DNA from: Cordilura impudica
Lineage: Eukaryota > Arthropoda > Insecta > Diptera > Scathophagidae
Length of the DNA stretch: 64,000 bases
Direction of reading: 5' to 3'
Assembly (NCBI GenBank): GCA_963682025.1
Contig: OY821519.1
Location: 143,582,429-143,646,428 of the forward strand
Position 1 is the stretch's first letter, and each line of letters starts with the position of its first letter. Positions 24,499-35,624 of the stretch are shown one piece after another. Under the pieces are notes generated by a model, which saw only the letters and a program-made list of their open reading frames with translations, made no database searches and was not told the origin of the DNA. Both the position numbers and the translations under genes were made by a program.

Positions 24499-25589
24499 CA
24501 ATATGTTATTTACTTTAGATTTTCCAATATAAACTCTTTTAAAGAAAATGAATATAAATTAAATCTACACTTAAGTAGATACATGCAATGTTCATTCACA
24601 TGGATATTATTTTTTGGTGTTACGTTTCCGTGTTTTTATCCATTAATGGGAGGGTCCGCTATAGAGAGTGTACACTCTACACTGTAATTCCTTAAAATAT
24701 TCTGGGAAATACGTTTACAATTAACTTCATATCTGTTGTTGCCGTATTTTAATGCTATAAGTATTAAATAGTGCTTTCGCTGTGTGTCCTTGACAGTTGT
24801 GTGATGGCAGTAAGTGACGTACTACTCGTATACGAAATCAAATGAAAATATTTTGACGTGAAACGTGAAACAGGCGCCATATAGGAAATTGTACCTAAAT
24901 ATCTCTACAATTTACTCAAATGTTTTGAACTTAAAAAATTTTTTCTACTATGAATTTCTAAAACTTTTTTGTGCAAGCAAACATTCAAACTTTTATAACA
25001 ATTGTAAATATGAGTTGTGAAATATTAAAAATTATAACATAAACGAAAGTAATAGATAAAAGAGTACTTATTTAATACATGAGTTACTTTGAGTTTGTTG
25101 ATCTGTTCAACAGCCTCTGAAAAGTTAATTAAAAAATATTATTATGAGAAAATTCTGTGTAAAACTATAAAATAACAGAAAGGTAAATAAAATTATAAAA
25201 AATAGTAATTCCTAGAATAAAATGAAGTAAAAAATTAAATGGATTTTATTTTAAAACAAATAAAAACTACTCTTACAACTACTTGTAAATAATACTCAAT
25301 ATATAGTACATAATTTTAGAAAACTGTTCAATAAATGACTTTTAGCCTTAACTTTTTTCTATAGATAAAGAAGAAAATCACTCATGTATAAAAAGGAAAA
25401 AACTAATGATATTTTTGGAAAGAAAATTACATAAAAAACTTTCCACAACAACTGACAAAATACACTACATAACAACAAAAATTATGTTACATTTTCTAAT
25501 TAAATTTATTATAAAATTCATACTCTCAAAAAGTTTGTGATAATAATAAATGCAAAAACAAGCTAAAAAAGCTAAAAAGTTAATGTGGA
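24499..25589. other. AT-rich stretch without recognised features
   Basis: No gene, TIR or clear family resemblance on either strand. Confidence 0.5.
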
Positions 25590-25700
25590 AATAAGCCAAC
25601 TGTACAATACTCTATTCTATGAATTTCGAAAAAAAGGTCTTAATAGAAATGGTCGTAGAAAATACGCATAAATCAAAGTCAGATTATTTTTCATGACCAT
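25590..25700 (-). repeat. Decayed family B 3' end
   Basis: AGCCAACTGTACAATACTCT and the following GAAAATACGCATAAATC track the reverse complement of the B 3' region (GACCGACTATACGATACCCT..., AGAAAATAAGCATAAACC). Weak but ordered similarity. From 25700 to 26290 there is only a hint of repeat C-like GGGCGTGG sequence at about 26070. Confidence 0.35.
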
Positions 25701-26496
25701 ATTCGGTGGCGTTGTTATATTTATACTTATTATCCCTACACATATTATAAAACCTTTTGCGTTTGTTCGTTTATGTAAGCTTGAGGCCAAAGGGAAGGGC
25801 ACCTCCCATATACATTTAAAATAAAAAACGCTTTGCCTCTGTTATTGTTAACTATAAATTAACAAGATTTAACAAAACATGTTATATTGCATGTTCTAAG
25901 CATTGCCTAACATATGGGCGGAATTGAAAAAGGCACGTGGTGCCTTCCATAAAAAACAATTATTCTAAATTTCTGTCTCCGCTTCATTCAAACGTATTTC
26001 AACCAAATTCAACGCAAACTTTAATTATATCTGCATAATTTCACACTAAATACGGGTAGAATTTCATGAGTGGGCGTGGTAAATTTCATACAACCAAAAA
26101 TTTTAAAATTCTTCAAATTGACAATGTGAAATATATTCAGTTCCAAACTCTTTCTCAAATATGGGGAGGCTTGATTAAAGGAGTGTATCACCTCTTTCGC
26201 ATGCCAAAATTACAGAATGTTTTACCTTGGCTTCTTTTTATCTTATTTAAATAACATTTTAGTAGGAGTTTCTATCAACATACTCGTAAGTAAATAATGG
26301 CGTAAATGTGTATTTGTATTTATTTATTAAATTTGATTTTTCATTACAACAAGACACAGTATCCTATAGATTACAGTAATGGAATAAGATAAGTTATTCA
26401 TCATATTTAGTATAACTAACTCTTAATCTAGATTTAAAAATATTGCAAATTACAATTTAAAAACATTTTAAAAATATTTACATTAAACAAACTAAA

Positions 26497-27137
26497 TCAA
26501 TTAAAGTAATGGTATAGTAATTTTCTAAACCCTATAGCGTTGCTTGTATTTTGCATAGCAATAGTAATTTGGTTCCAGAAGCGAATACTTAAAATATAAA
26601 ATTGATATTCGGAGGTATGATCCCGGTGTTTAACTTGAATTATTCGATTTCCTCTGGAAGATCTTGCGAACCTTAATCGTTCAAAAACATATTTTGTTGC
26701 TTTTGTCATAATAATTTTATGTAGAAATAGAATGTTTTTGAATCTAAGGTAGATGTCAAAGACATGTGTAATACACGGCGCGAGTATTGGAATACATGAT
26801 AAAATTTTATTATACCAAAGATATAATGAATAGCGTTGTTGAAAGTTACGTTTAGTTTCCTGTTATATTTTGAGTTGCAACCTGCGAAAACTTCAGATGA
26901 ATATGGTAAAGTTGGTAATAGATATATTTTAGCAAGCACCAATCTTATTTTTGGTGAAGTAAAGCGCTGTGTTAACGATGAGATTCTTAATACTCTATAA
27001 ATTCTGCCACTGCATTGATTAACATGATCTGACCCTGTTAGAGCACCACGAAACATAACAACGAGATTTTCTAAAGAGCCCACGATGTCAATTTTTGATC
27101 CTCCACGGAAGACCATTCTCTCATTCTCGTAATGCAC
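26497..27137 (-). pseudogene. LINE ORF2 C-terminal region
   Basis: Two frames that together resemble the segment after the RT fingers and thumb: ITGSDHVNQ-like text, then RVLRISSLTQRFTSPKIRLV, PTLPYSSEVFAGCNS, FNNAIHYIFGI, and after a frame change near 26707, RSSRGNRIIQVKHRDHTSEY followed by ILSIRFWNQI. The SSRG...IRFWN pattern is the common end of Jockey/CR1-type ORF2 proteins. The change of frame at 26706-26709 and the missing upstream link show decay. Confidence 0.6.
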
Positions 27138-27269
27138 CGTTTTCTTCTTTATTACTAATCACTTTGATTTATTTGAATTAGACCATTTGCTGTTGTCCAA
27201 TTTAGAATTTGTTTGAGATCATGATTTAGTTCCTGAGTTTTAGCAAGAACTGAATCCTAGGGACTACCT

Positions 27270-28667
27270 ATATCGAGCTGAATGTCATCAGCATACATCT
27301 GAATTTGAGAGAATTTTATTTGTTGTGGAAGATCATTGGCATACTATGAGCGACAAAAGTGAATCAACATCGGTGATAATTTTATATTTCCTTTTATTAT
27401 TGTAATATTGGCACTAGAATAATTCTTACAATTAAAATTAAAAGGTTATTTCATTTTTAAAAATACAAAATTTTTTTTTGTAATTTAAAACAAAAACTTT
27501 AAAAAAACTACACTGCATAAGAGAGTATACACTTTCTTTCATAATTTGTTTTTTTTTTTGAATTGAATTGTATTGAATTTTGTAAGAAAAGACAAAAAAA
27601 AATGTTTAAGTTAGTATTTATCAACACAGCGATACAAAAAACAATGAAACAGAAATAGCTGGGATTCGATACTTTTTTTCTAATGGGTCTTGCCGATTAT
27701 AACAAGACCCTGTCCTTGAAATTTGCGAAATACTTCCAAAATATTGATTTACGGGTAAAATCCGGTTTTCGGCCCTTTTGCACATATAAGCCAGTACTTT
27801 TCTTGAGTATCAACCGATTTTGAATTTCGAAGCGGATTTACAAAGAGGAAACGAAGACCTTTCAAAGATATGAAGATGATATTTAAGTAATATTGAGACA
27901 TATGCTCGTATTCCTCCAGCACTCTCATTTTTTTAAATGTTCTCTATTTTTCAACTTTGGAAATGTTTTTATACATTTTTTATTTAGGAACCGTATGATT
28001 TATGAATATATGTATTATAAAAGCATTAACTGAGTTACTAAACACTTAATAAAAAAAATGGAATTAATGCCTGCAAAAATTTTTGAGTTGAGTAACCGGA
28101 AATGTTGTTTTTGCAAAAAAAAATACTAAAATACTAAAATACTTCACAGGTTTTAACTCACTTTTGATGTTCGTAGTATATCGAATATAGTAGTGGTCCA
28201 AGTATTGAGCCCTGTGGTACCCCTCTTACGGCTTGCAGGGAATTAGAGATGGAACTACCATTAGCAACAGAATGTGATTTATTTGTGAGATATGACGACA
28301 TGAGTTTTACTGCTGTTGCTGAAAAGTTAAAAATATTCGTCAGTTTGAGGCATAAAATTGAGTGGTGTACTGTGACAACTAGATTTGAGTGGCTCAATAA
28401 AATCAAAAGTGACATTTTTCCATCATCCATGTTGCTTCTTATCTCCTCAACTACATCAGATAAAGTTGCTATACAGCTATGTTGGGATCTGAAACCGGAT
28501 TGACGCTCTCTAATTAAGTTGCGCTTTTGAAAGCATTTGAAAGATATGGGAGAATTGTATTCGTACAATATAGAATCGACAATCCATGGAAAAAAAATTT
28601 GGTATAAATCTGGGGTGTATATTATCAACGTCCACTGCATTCGATTTAATATCGTTAAAACTATCAA
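27270..28667 (-). pseudogene. LINE reverse transcriptase, split by a MITE
   Basis: The upstream part (28667-28158) holds RQSGFRSQHSCIATLSDVVE, a degenerate DFSKAFD-like stretch (LLILLSHSN), MSSYLTNKSHSVANG and RGVPQGSILGPLLYSIY. The catalytic box continues beyond the insertion as NDLPQQIKFSQIQMYADD, with YADD encoded by 27295-27284. The two halves are in register if the 833-bp MITE is set aside. The first catalytic Asp region is not clean, so this RT was probably dead or dying before the insertion. Confidence 0.7.
27344..28176. mobile_element. Tc1/mariner-like MITE inside the LINE RT
   Basis: The left end CTATGAGCGACAAAAGTGAA and the inverted right end CTACGAACATCAAAAGTGAG match over about 28 bp. 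TA flanks both sides (27342-27343 and 28177-28178). ACAAAAGTG near the tip recalls Tc1-like termini. The 833-bp interior has no recognisable transposase. Confidence 0.65.
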
Positions 28668-29070
28668 CTACATCTGTTAGTGTTATACATTAAAAGTTAA
28701 ATTTGGTAATGGTTAGATTGTTAGTTGGACAATGATCATAGAATTCGTTTTTTACGGTTGGTAGATGAATATTTATATAAGCTTCATTAAGCTCAGTAAT
28801 ATCAACATTCATTGTCTGACGAATTGTCTTAATTATTTCAATATCACGTATTTGTTTCCATGTCTTTTTACTTCCAATAGCTGTATAAAATTATTTGAAA
28901 AACCAGGAAGACTTATCATGATTTATTTTGGAAACAACCTGGCCATATTATTATCATCGTGATGTCTATTCTATTTTTAATAGTTTTGGAACAAGTTTGT
29001 TGTAAATTCCTAAAATATTTCCATTAAGAAATAACAGTTGTTGGACAGTTGATAAATAGAAAATTTTATC

Positions 29071-29719
29071 TCATGGGGTAGAGCAAAGATCATAGTTCAA
29101 AGACAAGATGTCCGTGTTATAAAAATCACTATAAGTAAATGTTTGGAGCCGAGTTTCTATTGCAAAATCATATAAAAGAAAAATAAGAACCTGCTTCGAA
29201 AATGTTGGTGCTGCTAATTGTACATAATTAGGAACTTTTCTTTCATCAAGCAAAGTGCTGGAATTTAAGTCTCGTTGTGTTGACAGCTGACAAGTTGAAT
29301 ATCGACATCATAGTGGTAAGATTTGATTCTTCGAACAGATTGTTATTGAATTCACCTGATATAATGACTTCGGAGTATGACTTTAATGAAAGCTCCAGCT
29401 TCGTGATAAGACTGTCAAACTTTACCCGTTTATCTGGACTAAATACACATTTATGAAGAAATTTATCGTCATGAGGTCGATTATATGTACAATTTAATTT
29501 CCATGAAATATTATTTTTTATATAAATTGCGACACCCACAGCATGGCTACCTCTATCAGAACGAAAGACACAATAACCCTTCAGTTCATAGACATTGTCG
29601 CTAACATTAATATAGAACCGTGTTTCAGAAAGACATGTAAATTCAACACCTGATTTTTCAAATAAAAAACGAAACTCGTCAAGTTTATTGCATAAACTTT
29701 GTGCATTTAACTGACACAT
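29071..29719 (-). pseudogene. LINE apurinic-type endonuclease domain
   Basis: Starts MCQLNAQSLCNKLDEFRFLF, then VEFTCLSETRF (the ETR/ETW motif), a GVAIYIKN strand, and EVIISGEFNNN, where the family normally has GDFN, so the metal/active-site Asp is Glu. A frameshift near 29250 moves to a second frame (APTFSKQVLIFLLYDFAI) corresponding to the end of the domain. In live elements this nicks the target DNA to prime reverse transcription. Here it is interrupted and carries a substitution at a key residue. Confidence 0.65.
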
Positions 29720-29899
29720 ACTGAAACCCTATATACGAATAGCCAAGATACTAATCATGGCATGCACCGTAAACACCTCAATGCTTACGCTTTTATCTGG
29801 GCTGTTTCTCGTAATATTGTTAATCGCAAATGATATACTGTGGGATTTAGCCATGCGTGATGATGTTTAGCGTCCTTTTTCTTCTAAACTGGGAACTTA

Positions 29900-30259
29900 T
29901 CTCTAATATTAATAGGCTAGGCGATTTCTTGTGATCGATGTTTTGTTCTACCATTTTATCCCGATTTTGGTCAAATATATATTATTTGAAAGGTATTTCT
30001 TTTTAGCGGTTTTGCAGATTTAAAGATTTTTAAATTTTTTCCTTTATTTTGAGTAAATTGCATTTAAAGTTGCTACTAACACATACATAAAATTATGTGT
30101 GTTTATTAAATTTGTTAATGTGTTTGTAATAAAAAATGTTTTTTGTGTTGATTTGTGAATTGGCTGTAATTGATTAGCATACCTTTAGGGTCTTTATTTA
30201 ATGAAAAAATGAAATTTCCTAGAATTTGCACTCGAATTTCGAGGGCTGGAATCTGCTAG
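29900..30259 (+). mobile_element. Short canonical Helitron, family E copy 2
   Basis: Starts TCTCTAATATTAATAGG after an A and ends ...GGAATCTGCTAG before a T. A hairpin CTCGAATTTCGAG (30231-30243) sits 12 nt before the terminal CTAG, exactly the Helitron 3' arrangement. About 360 bp, no coding. The stretch 30260-30882 holds nothing I recognise. Confidence 0.75.
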
Positions 30260-30885
30260 TTTCAATTGATATGTACGACCTATACAAACTCCTTGAACTC
30301 TGGTAACACTAAATCTGATTCCGAACGTACTTTTTATGTTTCAATTACCAATGGGGTATTAAAGACAAATTGATCACAATATAGTATTCCATGACCATAT
30401 TGACTAGGAAATTCATATGCTAATGCCAAAACTAAACATAACAGAAAGCACCAACCGTCATCTTTTGCAAAAGCAGTAATTTGGTCAAAAGTTAAATTCA
30501 TATAACTTTGCTAAAACCAACCTAGTGAGAATCCAAGCAAAGCGTTATTTTACTATTTAAGCTTTTTTCAATATAACAAACTAAAATATAAAATAAATTT
30601 ATGTCTCCTTTTGTTAGATGAGACAAGTAAAGATACAAACATCACCATAGCTCTTCAGTCACCGTGGCAACTCTACTCAATTCATTTAGTACAAACTTTA
30701 GCTTACAAAATAATAGTAAAATTGCAATAGCAATATAAATAAATCAATATTTTGTAATGGTTTCCGATTAAGAATAACAAACCGTTGTCGCAATATGATT
30801 GTAGTAAAGATATTAACAGGATCAGCGAAAGCAGAAGATATTTTTATGTTTATTAAATTAATGGAATTATCACTTATACGCCTAA

Positions 30886-31138
30886 AGGTGCGTTCAGACT
30901 ACGCAAATATTTGACCAAATAAACGTAACCCCTAAATAATGTATAATTTTCCTTGTATAATTTTCATTAAGTTATACAATATATGATATAGAATATAGTT
31001 AAATATATTAAATATTACTAATGTAATAAAACATAACTTAATTTTGTCTTTTATATATCATGTAAGATTGAATAAAACTTTCATAAAATTAGGGGTTACG
31101 TTTATTTGGTCAAATATTTGCGTAGTCTGAACGCACCT
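30886..31138. mobile_element. PIF/Harbinger MITE with perfect 50-bp TIRs
   Basis: Positions 30886-30935 and 31089-31138 are perfect reverse complements over 50 bp (tip AGGTGCGTTCAGACTACGC). TAA is duplicated on both sides (30883-30885, 31139-31141). The 253-bp element has no coding. Perfect arms suggest recent origin or arm homogenisation. Confidence 0.85.
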
Positions 31139-31174
31139 TAAGTATTAATACTCGTATAATAACTAACATTTCAG

Positions 31175-31535
31175 TGCATCTAACTTTTCTTAAAAAAGCA
31201 CTTTTTTTCAAAAACCTACATTTGCTTAAAAAATATATTTTCTTAAAAAATACCTTTTCATAGAAAAGCATCTTTTCCTAGAAAAGTACCTTTTCATAAC
31301 AAAGCACCTTTTCATAATAAAGTACCTTTTCATAAAAAATGCCTTGTAATAAAAAAGCACCTATTCTTAAAATAGTAATTTTTTTGATGAGTAGGTTTAA
31401 AAAACACTTTCCCTTAAAAAGTACATTTTCCGAAAGAAGTACACTCTTAAAAAAACTACTTTCTCTTTCAATGGTACCTTTTAGTAAACAAATTATATTT
31501 TCTTAAAAACGTACATTTTCTTTAAAAATTGTTGT
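31175..31535 (-). repeat. ~20-bp minisatellite, CCTTTTCATAAAAAAGTA-like
   Basis: About 17 imperfect units around CTTTTCATAAAAAAGTAC; the reverse-complement motif forms the array at 7798-8030. Best preserved at 31255-31345. No gene. Confidence 0.65.
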
Positions 31536-31854
31536 AACTAAATAGTTTATATATTTTGCATACACATATTTATATGGAGTCCGACATGTGATAAAACTTA
31601 TTGAAGTGGTCTAGCATAATTGCGTTTATCTCCAAATGTTGTTAACCTCTGTTGATTAAGATCTTATTTATCAGACAACCTTTAAATGGAATGGTATATG
31701 TTAAAAACGATTGGCTTATATATATTTTAACCCAACTTTTTCCGTATTTTTTTTAAATTTTGAGAATTTTCGGAACAAACACCTCGTGAAACGGACTTGG
31801 AAAAATAGTTCTATTGTTCAAGTTATAGTTCACCAGTCTTATATTTGTATTTGT

Positions 31855-31975
31855 TTGCAAGGCGTACATGGACACACAGACGGACAGGCAGTACGAATGG
31901 ATGAACAATATTCATTGAATATCTTGTATTTAATTCTGTATTTTGGTAGTTACAAGCATCAGCACAATTAAAACA
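31855..31975 (-). repeat. Family B 5' remnant
   Basis: GTACATGGACACACAGACGG followed, after a gap, by TTGGTAGTTACAAGCATCAG and CACAATTAAAACAATCAC, matching the reverse complement of the B 5' region. Diverged and truncated. Confidence 0.45.
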
Positions 31976-32293
31976 ATCACCAATATTTTAATCAAATTTT
32001 TTAACTACATTAATTACACTGATCAACAAGGTTTTTGCCACACGGATTCTGTATGCTAATTATTACTTTACTACATAGTATTCCCTCATTGCAAACACAA
32101 ACTAATTTATTTCTGTCACGCACAGATTTTTTGTGACACCCACTTAGATTTTACCTTATTTTCCGTTAATACTACTGTAAAAAAATATCATATTTTGATT
32201 TTAGAATTCAAAAGCAAAACGTTGTTATTTTCTCAACATGCAAAGGAAGTGTATCAATCATCATAATTATTTTTGCTAGGTATGTGGTGAACT

Positions 32294-34136
32294 AGAAGGG
32301 TAGATTCAGTGACATCAAGATCGAGGTAGAAGTTCTCAATACAAGATCGGTAGAAACATCAGCAGAAGTGGAAACCATAGCAGTCAACAAAACCAGAGGA
32401 TGTCCGAGGGATTCTTTCGCCTCTAATATGGTGCCTGGTTGTTGGTGAACTATTAAGGGAACTGTCCGAGGCAGGTATAGAATGTATATAGTCGTAATAG
32501 CGAGAGGCAAATTCTAGGAAACCCTTTGTGACATTTCCAAAGAGGGCTGAGAATTATCAATCAATGGTGCAGGGCAACAGAACTAAACATCAATCCGACA
32601 AAGACCACAATTGTACCATTTACCAAGAGAAGAAAACTTGCAAGATGGAAGGCGATTCAGATTTTTGGAGAAGTCATCGACCCAAAGACAGAGGTGAAAT
32701 ACCTGGGCATAGTACTAGACAGCAAGTTGACATGGACGGCACATTTCAACCACATTACAAAGAAAGCCAAGCGTGCCACAATGATATGTAGAAGGGTAGC
32801 GGGTAGAACCTGGGGATGTAAACCCAGCATCCTATGCTGGATGTACTCCATGATGGTCGTCCAATCGTGACCTATGAAGCTATTGCGTGGGCCAAAAGGA
32901 CAGAGTTAAAATCAACTCAAATGAAGCTAACCAGAATACAAAGACTAGCGTGTATTGGAATGAGGGCAATGAGGATGTGCCAAACGGCAGCACTTGAAGT
33001 ACTCTTGGACTAAAGCCCACTAAATATAGTGGTGCAAAAGAATGCTCTGGCAACAGATAAAGGGGGATAAATGGAAGCGAATAAGTAAAGTTAAAAATTA
33101 CTCCCTCCTGGATTGTCCAATAGACAGGCCTGAGAAGAAATACGATTTCAAGAAAAACTTTTTTACAAAACTTATTAATAAGAAGGAATGGAGTAGTTTG
33201 AGTACAGCATATTCTCTAAAGGAGGATACGATCAGATGGTACACGGACGAATCAAAGACCGAAAATGGAACAGGGGCGGGAGTTTTTGGGCCTAGAACCA
33301 ATTACTACGAATCAATGGGAATGCACACGAGTATTTTCCAGGCAAAAATTTATGCCATCGATAGATGTTCACAGATTAACTTAAATAGAAAGTACAAAAG
33401 ACAGGACATAACCATACTATCAGATAGTCAAGCTGCTATTCGAGCACTAGGCTCTTATGTAGTAAACTCTAAGTTAGTATGGGACTGTCTGCAGAGACTG
33501 AATGAACTAGGCAAACACAATAAAGTCAGCCTGTGTTTTGTCCCGGGACATACTGGGATCCAAGGAAATGAACAAGCAGAGGAGCTTGCCAGAAAGGGAG
33601 CTTCCACAAAGCTAATGGGGCCGAAATCATTTTGTGGAGTAGGAAAAGGAGTATGGGAAGGCGTACTTAGAGAATATGAAAATCATATCAGACAAGAGCT
33701 TTTCTCGAGCCACTTAGGCTTAAGACAATCCAAACTCTTGTTAGGTAATTACAACAACAAGATATTTGGGTCATGTATCGGATTATCGAAGAACGGACTG
33801 AGAATAATAATCGGGATTTTAACCGGTCACTGTAGGCTTAGGGAGCATCTGAGCAAGTTAGGAATTGAGGCGAACCCCACGTGCAGATTCTGCGATGAGA
33901 TGACAGAATCACTAGAGCACATACTGGGGGATTGTGGAGCTTTAATTGTTAAGAGGAAAATGCACAAATACCAGGGAGCTAAATAAAAACACTGGAACCA
34001 AACAAATTCCTCGAATTTCTGAGGGCTTCAGGGTTGGGTGAGATTTTATAGGCACAAACTATTAGCAGAGGGCAGCGCAAAAGATCATTTGGTCGCAGTA
34101 CTTTCGACACCTCTTTATACAATACAATACAATACA
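32294..34136 (+). mobile_element. 5'-truncated LINE with RNase H (I/LOA/R1 group)
   Basis: Flanked by a perfect 12-bp target duplication ATGTGGTGAACT at 32282-32293 and 34137-34148. The 3' end is an (ATACA)n-type tail (about 34117-34136). Content runs from the middle of the RT (LVVGELLRELSEAGIECI, 32437-32490) through RT thumb text (KYLGIVLDSKLTWTAHFNH) to RNase H and a CCHC-like knuckle. Truncation at the 5' side is typical of target-primed reverse transcription. Confidence 0.9.
33042..33986 (+). pseudogene. LINE ORF2 C-terminus: RNase H domain and zinc knuckle
   Basis: An uninterrupted 314-codon frame; the ATG is incidental, since the true protein would begin upstream. The RNase H core is visible: RWYTDESKTENGTGAGVFG (first Asp), SIFQAKIYAID (the family's QAE is QAK here, losing the catalytic Glu), TILSDSQAAIRAL (Asp) and VPGHTGIQGNEQAEELARKG (His/Glu region). 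Then comes GILTGHCRLREHL and a Cys-rich CRFCDEMTESLEHILGDC. In intact elements RNase H removes RNA from the cDNA hybrid. The Glu-to-Lys change and a broken upstream RT imply no activity. The element interrupts the gene described at 32240-35620. Confidence 0.8.
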
Positions 34137-35624
34137 ATGTGGTGAACTAACTTTCAAAAGTCAGCGACGAAATTTAACTAAACTGGTAAAGCAGTGTTAT
34201 CGTGATCATTTTGGCTTCTCTGTGGCTCATCAAGATATGAATTGGGCACCTCATATATGCTGTATGACATGTGTTAAAAGTTGGGCAAAAAGAACGCGAT
34301 GTATGGCTTTTGGAAAACCCTTGATTTGGACAGAGCCTGTAGACCACGTATCTGATTGTAACTTTTGCCTAACTTATATAAATGGTATAAATATAGCATC
34401 AAAACTCAGTTAAATATGCAAATGTACGTTCTGCAACACAACCACTTCCTCATGTAATGCAATTGCAGATAAAATTCATGATCCAACCTATGTAGCTTAT
34501 AGTAAGGAGCCTCATTTGCTAACTCAAGTTGGTCTAATTTGCGACTTAAAATTGTCAAAAAACCAGTACGAACTATTAGGATCTAGATTTAAAAAATGGA
34601 ATTTGCTTCATCCAGATACTAAGGTGTGCCGTTTTCGTAGCCGTGACGAAGAACTAAGAAAGTACTTTTTTCAAGAAGAAAATTTAATTTATTGCAATGA
34701 TATAACTTCGGTTATGAACTTCCTAGATATTGAGTTTGAACCACAAGATTGGCGTTTGCTTATAGACTCGCCAAAAACCAGTTTGAAAGCTGTACTATTG
34801 CATAATGGAAATAGACTTTCCTCTGTTCCAGAAGAACATGCTTTCGGTATGAATGAAACTTACGAGAACATGAAATTAGTTCTAGAAAAAATCCAGTATA
34901 ATAAATTTTCATTTAAACTATGTGGTGACTTCAAAATCATTGCTTTACCTCTCGGATTGCAGCTAGGTTTTAAAAAGTATTGTTGCTTTTTATGTGAGTG
35001 GGACAGTCGAAATCGAAACAATCTCTTCCACAAGAAAGACTGGCCAAAGAGCAAGGGCCTCACTCTTGGGGAAAAAATGTTTCACACCCCCCCTCTTGTT
35101 GAGCCCACGAGAGCACTTTTACCACCACTAGATATTAAACTAGCTTTGATAAAAAATTTTGTCAAAGCCATGAATCGCAACGGCTCAAGTTTTACGTACT
35201 TGAAAGAAAAGTTTCCTAAAGTTAGTGACGCAAAAATAAAGGAAGGAATTTTTGTCGGACATCAGATCAGGGAATTGATAAAGGATAACATATTCGAAGA
35301 AAAGTTAAGTTTGTTAGAGAAATCTGCTTGGCAAAGTTTTAAAAATGTCGCACAAAATTTTTTGGGCAACCACAAAGCAAGTAACTACAAAGATCTGGTA
35401 GGAGAACTACTTTCGACGTATCGAGCATTGGGTTGTAATATGTCACTCAAATTACATTTTCTATCTCCCACCTCGACTTCTTCCCGAGAGCCTGGGAGCC
35501 GTTAGCGACGAAAGGTTTCATCAGGATATTTCCAGCATGAAAAAACGATACCAGGGCAGATTATTGTTGGAGACTTGCAGGAGCCCAGCCTCAGGTCAAA
35601 TACTCTAGAAAATAATATGTTTTA

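Larger units (their letters stand above)
26300..29899 (-). mobile_element. APE-type non-LTR retrotransposon (Jockey/CR1-like)
   Basis: On the minus strand an endonuclease domain (29719 down to about 29080), a reverse transcriptase (28667 to 28158, continuing 27343 to about 27050) and a C-terminal tail (26709 to 26497) appear in the expected LINE order. The reading frame is broken repeatedly. A MITE (27344-28176) splits the RT. No RNase H domain is seen. Neither a clean 3' tail nor a target duplication was found. The 5' side meets Helitron E2 at 29900. Confidence 0.75.
32240..35620 (+). pseudogene. Broken copy of a conserved multi-copy arthropod gene, interrupted by a LINE
   Basis: A probable splice acceptor (TTTTTGCTAG, ending 32279) precedes an exon reading VCGEL, which is cut at 32293 by a LINE. 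It resumes after 34148 as TFKSQRRNLTKLVKQCYRDH, GFSVAHQDMNWAPHICC, then RCMAFGKPLIWTEPVDHVSD and CNFCLT. After a frame change near 34420 a 329-codon open stretch follows (34516-35505): LTQVGLICDLKLSKNQYELL, WRLLIDSPKTSLKAVLLHNG, KYCCFLCEWDSRNRNN and KIKEGIFVGHQIRELIKDN. Another frameshift near 35465 leads to FHQDISSMKKRYQG. Spaced Cys pairs (CGE, CC..C, CNFC, CCFLC) suggest metal binding. From memory this is a protein present in many copies in insect genomes with unknown function; I do not assign one. One LINE insertion and two or more frameshifts make this a pseudogene. Confidence 0.7.

Noticed and set aside
32528..32791. 87-codon plus-strand frame
   Set aside because: Shadow frame over the LINE RT; the RT text is in another frame.
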